Source: Apodemus sylvaticus
Lineage: Eukaryota > Chordata > Mammalia > Rodentia > Muridae
Assembly (NCBI RefSeq): GCF_947179515.1
Contig: NC_067472.1
Span: 200,826,325 to 200,890,324, forward strand
Direction: 5' to 3'
DNA: 64,000 nucleotides
The notes below the pieces were generated by a model that saw nothing but the letters and a program-made list of their open reading frames with translations, ran no database searches and was not told the DNA's origin. The position numbers were made by a program, and so were the translations under genes. Positions 49,604 through 58,419 of the stretch are shown here, piece after piece; positions within the stretch are counted from its first letter, which is position 1, and each line of letters begins with the position of its first letter.

Positions 49604-49864
49604 TTTTTTTCTTTTTTTTTTATTATTCGATATAATTTATTTACATTTCAAATGATTTCCCCTCTTCTAGCCCCCCCACTCCCCGAAAGTCCCGCAAGCC
49701 CCCTTCTCTTCCCCTGTCCTCCCACCCACCCCTTCCCACTTCCCCGTTCTGGTTTTGCTGAATACTGTTTCACTGAGTCTTTCCAGAACCAGGGGCCACT
49801 CCTCCTTTCTTCTTGTACCTCATTTGATGTGTGGATTATGTTTTGGGTATTCCAGTTTTCTAGG
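49604..49864 (-). other. L1 3' UTR and A-tail
   Basis: The 3' UTR has the G-rich polypurine stretch typical of rodent L1s and ends CATTTGAAATGTAAATAAATT. An A-rich tail (T-rich on the plus strand, 49,604-49,630) follows. Confidence 0.92.
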
Positions 49865-52800
49865 TTAATATCCACTTATTAGTGAGTGCATACCATGATT
49901 CACCTTTTGAGTCTGGGTTACCTCACTTAGTATGATATTCTCTAGCTCCATCCATTTGCCTAAGAATTTCATGAATTCATTGTTTCTAATGGCTGAATAG
50001 TACTCCATTGTGTAGATATACCACATTTTTTGCATCCACTCTTCTGTTGAGGGATACCTGGGTTCTTTCCAGCATCTGGCAATTACAAATAGGGCTGCTA
50101 TGAACATAGTAGAACATGTATCCTTATTACATGGTGGGGAGTCTTCTGGGTATATGCCCAGGAGTGGTATAGCAGGATCTTCTGGAAGTAAGGTGCCCAG
50201 TTTTCGGAGGAACCGCCAGACTGATTTCCAGAGTGGTTGTACCAATTTGCAACCCCACCAGCAGTGGAGGAGTGTTCCTCTTTCTCCACACCCTCTCCAA
50301 CACCTGCTGTCTCCTGAATTTTTAATCTTAGCCATTCTGACTGGTGTAAGATGAAATCTTAGGGTTGTTTTGATTTGCATTTCCCTAATGACTAATGAAG
50401 TTGAGCATTTTTTAAGATGCTTCTCTGCCATCCGAAGTTCTTCAGGTGAGAATTCTTTGTTTAACTCTGTACCCCATTTTTTAATAGGGTTGTTTGGTTT
50501 TCTGGAGTCTAACTTCTTGAGTTCTTTATATATATTGGATATTAGCCCTCTATCTGATGTAGGATTGGTGAAGATCTTTTCCCAATTTGTTGGTTGCCGA
50601 TTTGTCCTCTTGATGGTGTCCTTTGCCTTACAGAAACTTTGTAATTTTATGAGGTCCCATTTGTCAATTCTTGCTCTTAGAGCATACGCTATTGGTGTTC
50701 TGTTCAGAAACTTTCTCCCTGTACCGATGTCCTCAAGGGTCTTCCCCAGTTTTTTTTCTATTAGCTTCAGAGTGTCTGGCTTTATGTGGAGGTCCTTGAT
50801 CCATTTGGATTTGAGCTTAGTACAAGGAGACAAGGATGGATCAATTCGCATTCTTCTGCATGCTGACCTCCAGTTGAACCAGCACCATTTGTTGAAAAGG
50901 CTATCTTTTTTCCATTGGATGTTTTCAGCCTCTTTGTCGAGGATCAAGTGGCCATAGGTGTGTGGGTTCATTTCTGGATCTTCAATCCTGTTCCATTGAT
51001 CCTCCTGCCTGTCACTGTACCAATACCATGCAGTTTTTAACACTATTGCTCTGTAGTATTGCTTGAGGTCAGGGATACTGATTCCCCCAGATTTCCTTTT
51101 GTTGCTGAGAATAGTTTTAGCTATCCTGGGTTTTTTGTTGTTCCAGATGAATTTGATAATTGCTCTTTCTAACTCTGTGAAGAATTGAGTTGGGATTTTG
51201 GTGGGTATTGCACTGAATCTGTATAGTGCTTTAGGCAAAATGGCCATTTTAACTATATTGATTCTACCGATCCATGAGCATGGGAGGTTTTCCCATTTTT
51301 TGAGGTCTTCTTCCATTTCCTTCTTCAGAGTCTTGAAGTTCTTGTCATACAGATCTTTCACATGTTTGGTAAGAGTCACCCCAAGATACTTTATACTGTT
51401 TGTGGCTATTGTGAAGGGGGTCATTTCCCTAATTTCTTTCTCAGCCTGCTTATCCTTTGAGTATAGGAAGGCCACTGATTTGCTTGAGTTGACTTTATAA
51501 CCTACCACTTTGCTGAAGTTGTTTATCAGCTGTAGGAGCTCTCTAGTGGAGTTCTTTGGGTCACTTAGGTAGACGATCATGTCGTCTGGAAATAATGATA
51601 GTTTGACTTCTTCCTTTCCAATTTGTATCCCTTTGACCTCCTTATGTTGTCGAATTGCCCGAGCTAGTACCTCAAGTACAATATTGAAAAGATAAGGAGA
51701 AAGGGGGCAGCCTTGTCTGGTCCCTGATTTCAGTGGGATTGCTTCAAGTTTCTCTCCATTTAGTTTGATGCTGGCTACCGGTTTGCTGTATATTGCTTTT
51801 ACTATGTTTAGGTATGGGCCTTGAATTCCTGTTCTCTCCAAGACTTTAAGCATGAAGGGATGCTGAATTTTGTCAAATGCTTTTTCAGCATCCAATGAAA
51901 TGACCATGTGGTTTTGTTCTTTGAGTTTGTTTATGTAGTGGATTGTATTGATGGATTTCCGTATATTGAACCAACCCTGCATTCCCGGGATAAAGCCTAC
52001 TTGATCATGGTGGATGATCGTTTTGATGTGTTCTTGGATTCGGTTGGCAAGAATTTTATTGAGTATTTTTGCATCGATGTTCATAAGGGAAATTGGTCTG
52101 AAGTTCTCTTTCTTTGTTGGATCTTTGTGTGGCTTTGGTATCAGCGTAATTGTGGCTTCGTAGAAGGAATTGGGTAGTGTTCCTTCTGTTTCTATTTTGT
52201 GGAATAGTTTGAAGAGTATTGGTGTTAACTCTTCTTTGAAGGTCTGGTAGAATTCTGCACTGAAGCCATCTGGTCCTGTGCTTTTTTTGGTTGGAAGACT
52301 TTCTATGACTCCTTCTATTTCTTTAGGCATTATGGGACTGTTTAGATGGTCTAGTTGGTCCTGATTTAATTTTGGTATTTGGTATCTGTCAAGGAAATTG
52401 TCCATTTCCTCCAGATTCTCCAGTTGTGTTGAGTATAGGCTCTTGTAGTAGGATCTGATGATTTTTTGGATTTCCTCAGTTTCCGTTGTTATATCTCCCT
52501 TTTCATTTCTAAGTTTGTTAATTTGGATACTTTCTCTGTGCCCTTTGGTCATTCTGGCTAAGGGTTTATCTATCTTGTTGATTTTCTCAAAGAACCAGCT
52601 CCTGGTATTGTTGATTTTTTGTATGGTTCTCTTTGTTTCTACTTGATTGATTTCGGCCCTGAGTTTGATGATTTCCTGCCTTCTACTCCTCCTGGGCGAA
52701 ATAGCTTCTTTTTGTTCCAGGGCTTTCAGGTGTGTCATTAAGCTGGTAATGTATGCTCTCTCCATTTTCTTTTTGGAGGCACTCAGGGCTATGAGTTTTC

Positions 52801-53689
52801 CTCTTAGCACTGCTTTCATTGTGTCCCATAGATTTGGGTATGTTGTGTTTTCATTTTCATTGTGTTCTAAAAAGTCTTTAATTTCTTTCTTTATTTCTTC
52901 CTTGACCAAGGTATCATTGAGTAGAGTATTGTTCAGTTTCCACGTGTATGTGGGCTTTCTGTTGTTTCTGTTGCTATTGAAGACCACTTTTAGTCCATAG
53001 TGATCAGATAGGAGGCATGGGATTATTTCGATCTTCTTATATTTGTTGAGGTCTGTCTTGTGACCAATTATATGGTCGATTTTGGAGAAGGTACCATGAG
53101 GTGCTGAGAAAAAGGTATACTCTTTTGTTTTAGGATAGAATGTTCTATATATATCTGTTAAATCTAATTGGTCCAAAGCTTCAATTAGTTTCATTGTGTC
53201 CCTGTTTAGTTTCTGTTTTCCTGATCGGTCCATTGAGGAAAGAGCAGTGTTGAAGTCACCCACAATTATTGTGTTAGGTGTAATGTGTGCTTTTAGTTTT
53301 AATAAAGTTTCTTTTACGAAAGAGGGTGCCCTTGCATTTGGGGCATAGATGTTCAGGATTGACAGTTCTTCTTTTTGTATTTTTCCTTTGACCAGCAAGA
53401 AGTGTCCCTCAGGTTCTCTTTTGATGACTTTGGGTTGAAAGTCAATTTTATCTGATATTAAAATGGCTACTCCAGCTTGTTTCCTGAGACCATTTGCTTG
53501 TAAAATTGTCTTCCAGCCTTTTACTCTAAGGTAGTGTTTGTCTTTGACCCTGAGGTGTGTTTCCTGTAAGCAGCAAAATGTAGGGTCCTGTTTACGTATC
53601 CATTCAGTTAGTCTGTGTCTTTTTATTGGGGCATTAAGTCCATTGATGTTAAGAGATATTAAGGAATAGTGATTGTTACTTCCTATCAT
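49865..53689 (-). CDS. L1 ORF2 protein (endonuclease / reverse transcriptase)
   Basis: This 1274-residue protein nicks target DNA and copies L1 RNA at the nick. Mouse ORF2 proteins are about 1280 residues, so it is essentially full length. The endonuclease domain covers about residues 3-237, with catalytic and binding positions E43, D145, N147, D205, D229 and H230 all present. The reverse-transcriptase domain lies around residues 500-770, with D600 in SLDAEKAFD and the Asp pair D702/D703. The residue before that pair is Pro (FPDD), where L1s normally have Ala (FADD). The Cys-rich block is near residues 1129-1147 (CWRGCGERGTLLHCWWGC). The usual N-terminal residues before ITGSNN are altered and an upstream TAA is in frame, so Met at 53,689 is the first start available. 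It lies 59 bp behind ORF1, as expected for translation from a bicistronic L1 RNA. Reading frame intact; catalytic competence doubtful because of the Pro. Confidence 0.95.
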   Translation of the reverse strand: MIGSNNHYSLISLNINGLNAPIKRHRLTEWIRKQDPTFCCLQETHLRVKDKHYLRVKGWKTILQANGLRKQAGVAILISDKIDFQPKVIKREPEGHFLLVKGKIQKEELSILNIYAPNARAPSFVKETLLKLKAHITPNTIIVGDFNTALSSMDRSGKQKLNRDTMKLIEALDQLDLTDIYRTFYPKTKEYTFFSAPHGTFSKIDHIIGHKTDLNKYKKIEIIPCLLSDHYGLKVVFNSNRNNRKPTYTWKLNNTLLNDTLVKEEIKKEIKDFLEHNENENTTYPNLWDTMKAVLRGKLIALSASKKKMERAYITSLMTHLKALEQKEAISPRRSRRQEIIKLRAEINQVETKRTIQKINNTRSWFFEKINKIDKPLARMTKGHRESIQINKLRNEKGDITTETEEIQKIIRSYYKSLYSTQLENLEEMDNFLDRYQIPKLNQDQLDHLNSPIMPKEIEGVIESLPTKKSTGPDGFSAEFYQTFKEELTPILFKLFHKIETEGTLPNSFYEATITLIPKPHKDPTKKENFRPISLMNIDAKILNKILANRIQEHIKTIIHHDQVGFIPGMQGWFNIRKSINTIHYINKLKEQNHMVISLDAEKAFDKIQHPFMLKVLERTGIQGPYLNIVKAIYSKPVASIKLNGEKLEAIPLKSGTRQGCPLSPYLFNIVLEVLARAIRQHKEVKGIQIGKEEVKLSLFPDDMIVYLSDPKNSTRELLQLINNFSKVVGYKVNSSKSVAFLYSKDKQAEKEIREMTPFTIATNSIKYLGVTLTKHVKDLYDKNFKTLKKEMEEDLKKWENLPCSWIGRINIVKMAILPKALYRFSAIPTKIPTQFFTELERAIIKFIWNNKKPRIAKTILSNKRKSGGISIPDLKQYYRAIVLKTAWYWYSDRQEDQWNRIEDPEMNPHTYGHLILDKEAENIQWKKDSLFNKWCWFNWRSACRRMRIDPSLSPCTKLKSKWIKDLHIKPDTLKLIEKKLGKTLEDIGTGRKFLNRTPIAYALRARIDKWDLIKLQSFCKAKDTIKRTNRQPTNWEKIFTNPTSDRGLISNIYKELKKLDSRKPNNPIKKWGTELNKEFSPEELRMAEKHLKKCSTSLVIREMQIKTTLRFHLTPVRMAKIKNSGDSRCWRGCGERGTLLHCWWGCKLVQPLWKSVWRFLRKLGTLLPEDPAIPLLGIYPEDSPPCNKDTCSTMFIAALFVIARCWKEPRYPSTEEWMQKMWYIYTMEYYSAIRNNEFMKFLGKWMELENIILSEVTQTQKVNHGMHSLISGY

Positions 53690-53748
53690 TTTTGACGTTA
53701 TTTTTTAAATTTGAATGCTTAACTTCTTTTGGGTTTGATGAAAGGTTA

Positions 53749-55020
53749 CTATCTTGCTTTTTCCAGGGTGAAGTTTCCCTCCTTGTATTGGTGTTGTCCT
53801 CCTATTATCCTTTTTAGGGCCAGGTTTGTGGATAGATATTGGGTAAACTTGGTTTTGTCATGAAATATCTTAGTTTCTCCATCTATGGTGATTGAGAGTT
53901 TTGCTGGATATAGTAGTTTTGGTTGGCATTTGTGTTCTCTTAGAGTCTGCATGAGATCTGCCCAGGACCTTCTAGCCTTCATAGTCTCAGGTGAAAAGTC
54001 TGCTGTGATTCTGATAGGTCTTCCTTTATATGTTACTTGGCCTTTTTCTCTTACTGCCTTTAGTATTCTTTCTTTGTTTAGAACATTTGGTGTTTTGATT
54101 ATTATGTGACGGGAAGTATTTCTGTTCTGGTCCAGTCTGTTTGGAGTTCTGTAGGCTTCTTGTATATTCATGGGCATCTCTCTCTTTAGGTTAGGGAAGT
54201 TTTCTTCCATAATTTTATTGAAGATATTTGCTGGCCCTTTAAGTTGTAAATCTTCACTCTCATCTATGCCTATAATCCTTAGGTTTGGTCTTCCCATTGT
54301 GTCCTGGATTTCCTGGATGTTTTGGGTTACAAGCTTTTTGCATTTTGCATTTTCTTTAACTGTTGAGTCCATGGTTTCTGTGGAATCTTCAGCATCTGAG
54401 ATTCTTTCTTCTATCTCTTGTATTCTGTTGTTGATATTTGTATCTCTGTCCCCTGATTTCTTCCCAAGGCTTTCTATCTCCAAAGTTGTCTCCCTTTGAG
54501 TTTTCTTAGTTGTTTCTACTTCTGATTTTAGATCCTGGATGGTTTTGCTTAGCTCCTTCACTTGCATGTTTGTGTTTTCCTGTAATTCTTTAAGAGATTT
54601 TTGTGTTTCCTCTTTCATGAGCTCAGCCTGTTGACCAAAGTTCTCCTGTATTTCTTTAAGAGATCTTTGTGTTTCGTCTTTCATGACCTCAGCCTGTTGA
54701 GCAAAGTTCTCCTGTATTTCTTTAAGTGTTTTTTGCATTTCCTCCTTGTTGGCTTTTGTATTCTCCTGGATTTCTTTCAATGATTTTTGTGTTTCCCTTG
54801 CAAGGGCTTCTAACTTTTGATCCATTTTCTCCTGAATTTCTTTATGTATGACCTTCATGTGTTCCTGTACCAGCATCATGACCAGTGATTTTAAATCCAA
54901 ATCTTGTTTTACTGGTGTGATGGGGTATCCAGGACATGTTGGTAGAGGAGAATTGGGTTCAGATGTTGCCATATTGCCTTGATTTCTGTTAGTGACGTTC
55001 CTGCGTTTGCCTTTTGCCAT
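53749..55020 (-). CDS. L1 ORF1 protein (RNA-binding chaperone)
   Basis: ORF1p forms trimers that coat L1 RNA and act as nucleic-acid chaperone. The protein has 423 residues, whereas mouse A and Tf types have about 360-370. It starts MAKGKRRNVTNRNQ, a typical L1 N-terminus. A long coiled coil spans about residues 45-220. Inside it are two near-identical 22-residue units (100-121 and 122-143) preceded by a shorter 18-residue unit (82-99). Each unit has the pattern KEIQEN..QQAE.MK.ETQ.SL. The RRM-like domain lies at about 244-340 (RPNLRIIGIDESED) and the C-terminal domain at about 341-423 (ADFSPETMKARRSW, YPAKLSITIDG). No stop or frameshift is present. The extra coiled-coil units explain the length. 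Start at 55,020 chosen because it gives the conserved MAKGK N-terminus. Confidence 0.95.
   Translation of the reverse strand: MAKGKRRNVTNRNQGNMATSEPNSPLPTCPGYPITPVKQDLDLKSLVMMLVQEHMKVIHKEIQEKMDQKLEALARETQKSLKEIQENTKANKEEMQKTLKEIQENFAQQAEVMKDETQRSLKEIQENFGQQAELMKEETQKSLKELQENTNMQVKELSKTIQDLKSEVETTKKTQRETTLEIESLGKKSGDRDTNINNRIQEIEERISDAEDSTETMDSTVKENAKCKKLVTQNIQEIQDTMGRPNLRIIGIDESEDLQLKGPANIFNKIMEENFPNLKREMPMNIQEAYRTPNRLDQNRNTSRHIIIKTPNVLNKERILKAVREKGQVTYKGRPIRITADFSPETMKARRSWADLMQTLREHKCQPKLLYPAKLSITIDGETKIFHDKTKFTQYLSTNLALKRIIGGQHQYKEGNFTLEKAR
54592..54723 (-). repeat. Two tandem 66-bp units in L1 ORF1
   Basis: The two units correspond to ORF1 residues 100-121 and 122-143 and differ at only a few bases. 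Length change by whole heptad-compatible units keeps the frame. Confidence 0.9.
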
Positions 55021-56225
55021 CTAGATCTCACTGGTGTTAGTTTATCTTGTCAGTGCTGGACTCACCAGTGCAAGCTGCCCCTTCCCTGTTGGCCTCTGGT
55101 GCACAGCTTACCTCCTGCACTGCTTGTAGACAGTGTGCTGCTGCCCAGGCTGTTCCGATCCCAAAGCAGGCACCCGAAGGCTCCCGCTGGGGCCCGCTGG
55201 ATTCACTGGAGCACACTGACTTCTCCCAGCTGGCCGCCCAGAAGCCCAGCTAGCCACTTGCAGGACTTGGAGATGTAATGCTGCCGCCCAGACTGATCTG
55301 GATCCAGAAGCGGAGAGAGTAGAACTAAGGGCTTCTGCCTGAGGCCTTGCCCCAGATTGTGTCTGTGGAGCAGATGGAGCCCGTGTGCACGCCCAGGGAG
55401 TGCCGACGGTGTATGTTACTGTGACCTCCCCTGTGTTCCGCTCACTCCGCTGGGCAGCCGATCCGCCAACCGGGCTGTCGCACACAAGGTTAGCCTGGCC
55501 GCCCAGTCCCTGAGTCCAGGCAAAAGCCTGGGAGGCCAAGGTCCGAGCAAAGTTCCCCTAGGGCTATGACTGTTAATTGGGTTTGCCAGGTGACTAGGAT
55601 GGCGGGCGTGCGCGCCCGCGCTCCCTGAAAGCGCCGGGAGAGTCTGCTTTGCTAACAATCACCTGGGCGGGTTGACTCACAGATGGCCCACCAAGCCGCC
55701 CAGTTCTTGGGGTCAGTCCTGTGCCTTTTGGGGCCTGGACCCCCGCTTTGTTAGCCTTAGGCTATGCCTGTTACAGGTCTGCCCGCCTGAACTCTCTGTC
55801 GTCCTGCAGGCAAAATGGCGGCGGTGTGCTCGCAGGCCTGGGCAAAAAACCTCCTGTTTGGGTTGGCACCCCGATGGCCCCCCGACCCGCCCAGGGCCTG
55901 GGTGCAGGCCAACGCCCGTCGGGCTCAGACCACCGCGGTGTTGGCCTCGGATTATGTTTGTGTACCTCAGTCTGTCCGATTCCTGGAGTACGGAACCAAG
56001 ATGGACGCTCCTCTCCTGACTGGTGGGAGGCCGAGTTCTGAAGTGGCCTCCGTGCAGGAAAGGCGCCGCACAACTGCAGCTGCTTGCTGCCCGGCTGGTT
56101 AGCGAAGGTCAGTGGTCGTGGGCGCAGGGCCTAACTGGTCCCTGTGATGCCTTGGTTCCACTGCTGATGGCCCTTCAGCTGGAGCAGCCACTGCTGCCGC
56201 TGCCGCCGCCGCCGCCGCCCCGCCC
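55021..56225 (-). promoter_or_regulatory. L1 5' UTR / internal promoter with degenerate monomers
   Basis: A 1.2-kb GC- and CpG-rich region lies upstream of ORF1. Three YY1-like cores (ATGGCGG or ATGGACG, read on the plus strand, so antisense to the L1) occur near 55,597, 55,814 and 55,999, about 217 and 185 bp apart. That spacing is close to the ~200-bp monomers of mouse L1 promoters. Each core is preceded by similar text (TATG.CTGTT.. or TATGTTTGTG..). The 5' end is a (GCC)n tract at about 56,200-56,225. The open frames in this region are CpG-island-like chance frames. Confidence 0.8.
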
Positions 56226-56240
56226 TATATTTACATTTCT
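56226..56240. repeat. Target-site duplication, right copy
   Basis: Identical to 49,589-49,603. Confidence 0.93.
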
Positions 56241-56515
56241 AATGTATCCACTTTCAATGCCTCCTCTTCTTTTTTGGGGGGGGTGGATTTGGATGTTTTC
56301 AAGACAGGGTTTCTCTGTGTAGCCCTTGCTGTCCTGGAACTCACTCTGTAGACCAGGCTGGCCTTGAACTCAGAAATCTGCCTGCCTCTGCCTCCCAGAG
56401 TGCTGGGAATACAGGTGTGCACCACCACCACCTGGCTAATGTTTCCTCTTCTTAAACTCCCTGTCCCATCCCCCTGCCCCTGCCTCTATGATGGTGCTCC
56501 CCCTTCACCTACTAT
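56241..56515 (-). mobile_element. Remainder of old antisense L1 3' end, split by L1 and B1
   Basis: Joining 49,556-49,603 to 56,241-56,280 and then to 56,445-56,515 gives continuous old L1 3'-UTR text (TTTACATTTCTAATG, then CTGCCTCTATGATGGTGCTCC). This is the host sequence of the two later insertions. Confidence 0.6.
56298..56440 (-). mobile_element. B1 SINE
   Basis: A complete antisense B1. The flanks share CCTCTTCTT (56,265 region and 56,444 region), a likely short target-site duplication. Confidence 0.93.
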
Positions 56516-56519
56516 CAAT

Positions 56520-57690
56520 CGTACAAAATGGCAACCAACAGATTATGAAAATCTTTACCAATCCTACACCTGATAGAGGGCTAATATCCAATATATACAA
56601 AGAATTCAAGAACTTAGAATTCAGTGAACAATGTAACCCTATTAAAAATGAGGCACAGAGCCAAACAAAGAATTCTCACCTGAAGTAACACTGAATGGCT
56701 AAAAGGCATCTAAAGAAATGCTCAAAATACTTAATCATGAAGGAAATGCAAATCAAAACATCCCTGAGATTCCAACAAAATCTATAAGAATGGCTAAGAT
56801 CAAAACTCAGGTGACAGCAGATGCTGACAAGGATGTGGAGAAAGAGGAACACTCCTTCATTGCTGCTGGGTTTGCAAGCCAGTACAAGCACTCTGGAAAT
56901 CATTTTGGAAATTCTTTTAAAAAATTGGACAAAATACTACCTGAGGACCCAGCAATACTACTCCTACTCAAATACCAAGATGATGTTCAAACGTGTGATA
57001 AGGTCACATGCTCCAATATGTTTATAACAGCCTTATTTATGAGAGCCAGAAGCTGGAAAGAATCCATTTCACCTTCAACAGAGGAGTGGATGCAGAAAAT
57101 GTGGTCCATTTACACAATGGAGCACTAGGCAACTACTAAAAACAGTGAATTTATGAAAGGCAATCCGGAGACCGTCCCATCTGGGGATTCATCCCATATA
57201 TACTTTCCAATCCCAGACACTATTGTGGATGTCAACAAAAGCTTGCTGACAGGAGTCTGATATAACTGTCTCCTGAGAGGCTCTGCCAGTGACTGACAAA
57301 TACAGAAGTGATGCTCACAGCCAACCAATGAACTAAGTACAGGATCTGCAATGGAGGATATACAGAAAGGAACCAAGGAGCTGATGGGGTTTGCAACCCC
57401 CTAGAAGGAAAAATGATATGAATCAATCAGTAACCCCAGAGATCCAAGGAACTAAACCACCAACCAACAAGTTCACATGGAGGGACCCAGGGCTCCAGAA
57501 GCATACATAGCAGAGGATGGTCTTGTCAGACATCAATGAGAGGAGAGGCCCTTGGTCCTGTGAAGGCTTGATGCCCCAGTGTAGGGAATTCCAGGACAGG
57601 GAAGATATGGTTGGTAGATTGGTGAGCAGGGGGTTGGGGGGATGAGATAGAGTATTTTTGAAGGGGAAATTAGGAAAGTGGACAATATTT
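56520..57690 (+). mobile_element. Old L1: ORF2 end and 3' UTR
   Basis: Decayed ORF2 text begins near WE.IFTNPTPDRGLISNIYKE (about 56,520) and ends near 57,130 after a MWSIYTMEH-like segment. A long 3' UTR follows, including ACAGGAGTCTGATATAACTG and CAGACATCAATGAGAGG. It ends against an opposite-strand element. Confidence 0.88.
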
Positions 57691-58230
57691 TTTATTTGAT
57701 ATCTTCTTTATTTACATTTTAAATGACTTCCCCTTTCCTGGATTCCTCCTCCATGAGGTCCCATAAGACCTCTTCCCTCTCCCTAACCCCCTCAGTCCAC
57801 CTCTTCCTGCTTCTGTGACTTAGTATTCCCCTACACTGCTGCACTGAGTCTTTCCAGGACCAGGGGCCTCTCCTTCTCTCTTCTTGGGCTTCATTTGATA
57901 TGTGAATTGTGTCTTGGGTATTCCAAGCTTCTAGGCTAATATCCACTTATCAGAGAGTGCACATCATGAGTGTTCTTCTGTGATTGGGTAACCTCACTTA
58001 GGATGATATTCTGCAGTTTCATGTAATAATTCTTCCGTTTGTCTAAGGATTTCATGAATTCATTGTTTTTAATGGCTGAATAGTGCTCCATTGTGTATAT
58101 ATATCACATATTCTGTATCCATTCCTCCGCTGAGGGACATCTTGGTTCTTTCTAGCATCTGGCTATTATATATAGGACTGCTATGAACATAGTGGTGCAT
58201 GTATCCTTATTACATGCTGTGGAAGCCTGT
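57690..58230 (-). mobile_element. Antisense L1 3' end
   Basis: The reverse complement gives ORF2 end text, the stop at about 57,944, a 3' UTR and the A-rich end near 57,690. It forms a tail-to-tail pair with the plus-strand element on the left. Confidence 0.9.
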
Positions 58231-58231
58231 G

Positions 58232-58300
58232 GGTTTACATTTGAAAGGTAAATAAAGGAAAGATCTAATCAAAAGAAATAAGAAGCATAAAATGTAAAAT
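58232..58300 (+). mobile_element. Short L1 3'-terminal remnant
   Basis: The text TTTACATTTGAAAGGTAAATAAAGGAAAGATCTAATC resembles the extreme 3' end of an L1 3' UTR (written here only as a description of its order). It is too short for more. Confidence 0.4.
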
Positions 58301-58419
58301 AAATATATCAGTTGTATGAAAGACACAAGTAGAGTTGAGAATAAATGAATTAAACTAATCAGGAGACAGTGTAAAAAAGAACTATATAGAAGCTGCACCG
58401 AGAATACTCAGTTACACAC

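Larger units (their letters stand above)
49604..56225 (-). mobile_element. Full-length L1 retrotransposon, F-type-like, both ORFs open
   Basis: The element is about 6.6 kb and has all parts in order on the minus strand: a GC-rich 5' UTR (56,225-55,021), ORF1, a 59-bp spacer, ORF2, a 3' UTR (49,864-about 49,635) and an A-rich tail ending at 49,604. A perfect 15-bp target-site duplication shows insertion by normal target-primed reverse transcription. The 3' UTR text agrees with the mouse L1 F lineage as I remember it. No frameshift or stop interrupts either ORF. It sits in an older antisense L1 3' end. The same subfamily supplied the copies at 1-243, 12,195-12,732 and 62,080-62,695. Confidence 0.96.

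Noticed and set aside
50370..50957. 195-residue and other plus-strand open frames across 50,100-54,800
   Set aside because: They are antisense shadows of the intact L1 ORF1 and ORF2 and have no recognisable domains.
55347..56322. Overlapping 60-145-residue open frames on both strands of a GC-rich region
   Set aside because: This is the L1 5' UTR; high GC content lowers stop frequency and yields chance frames.
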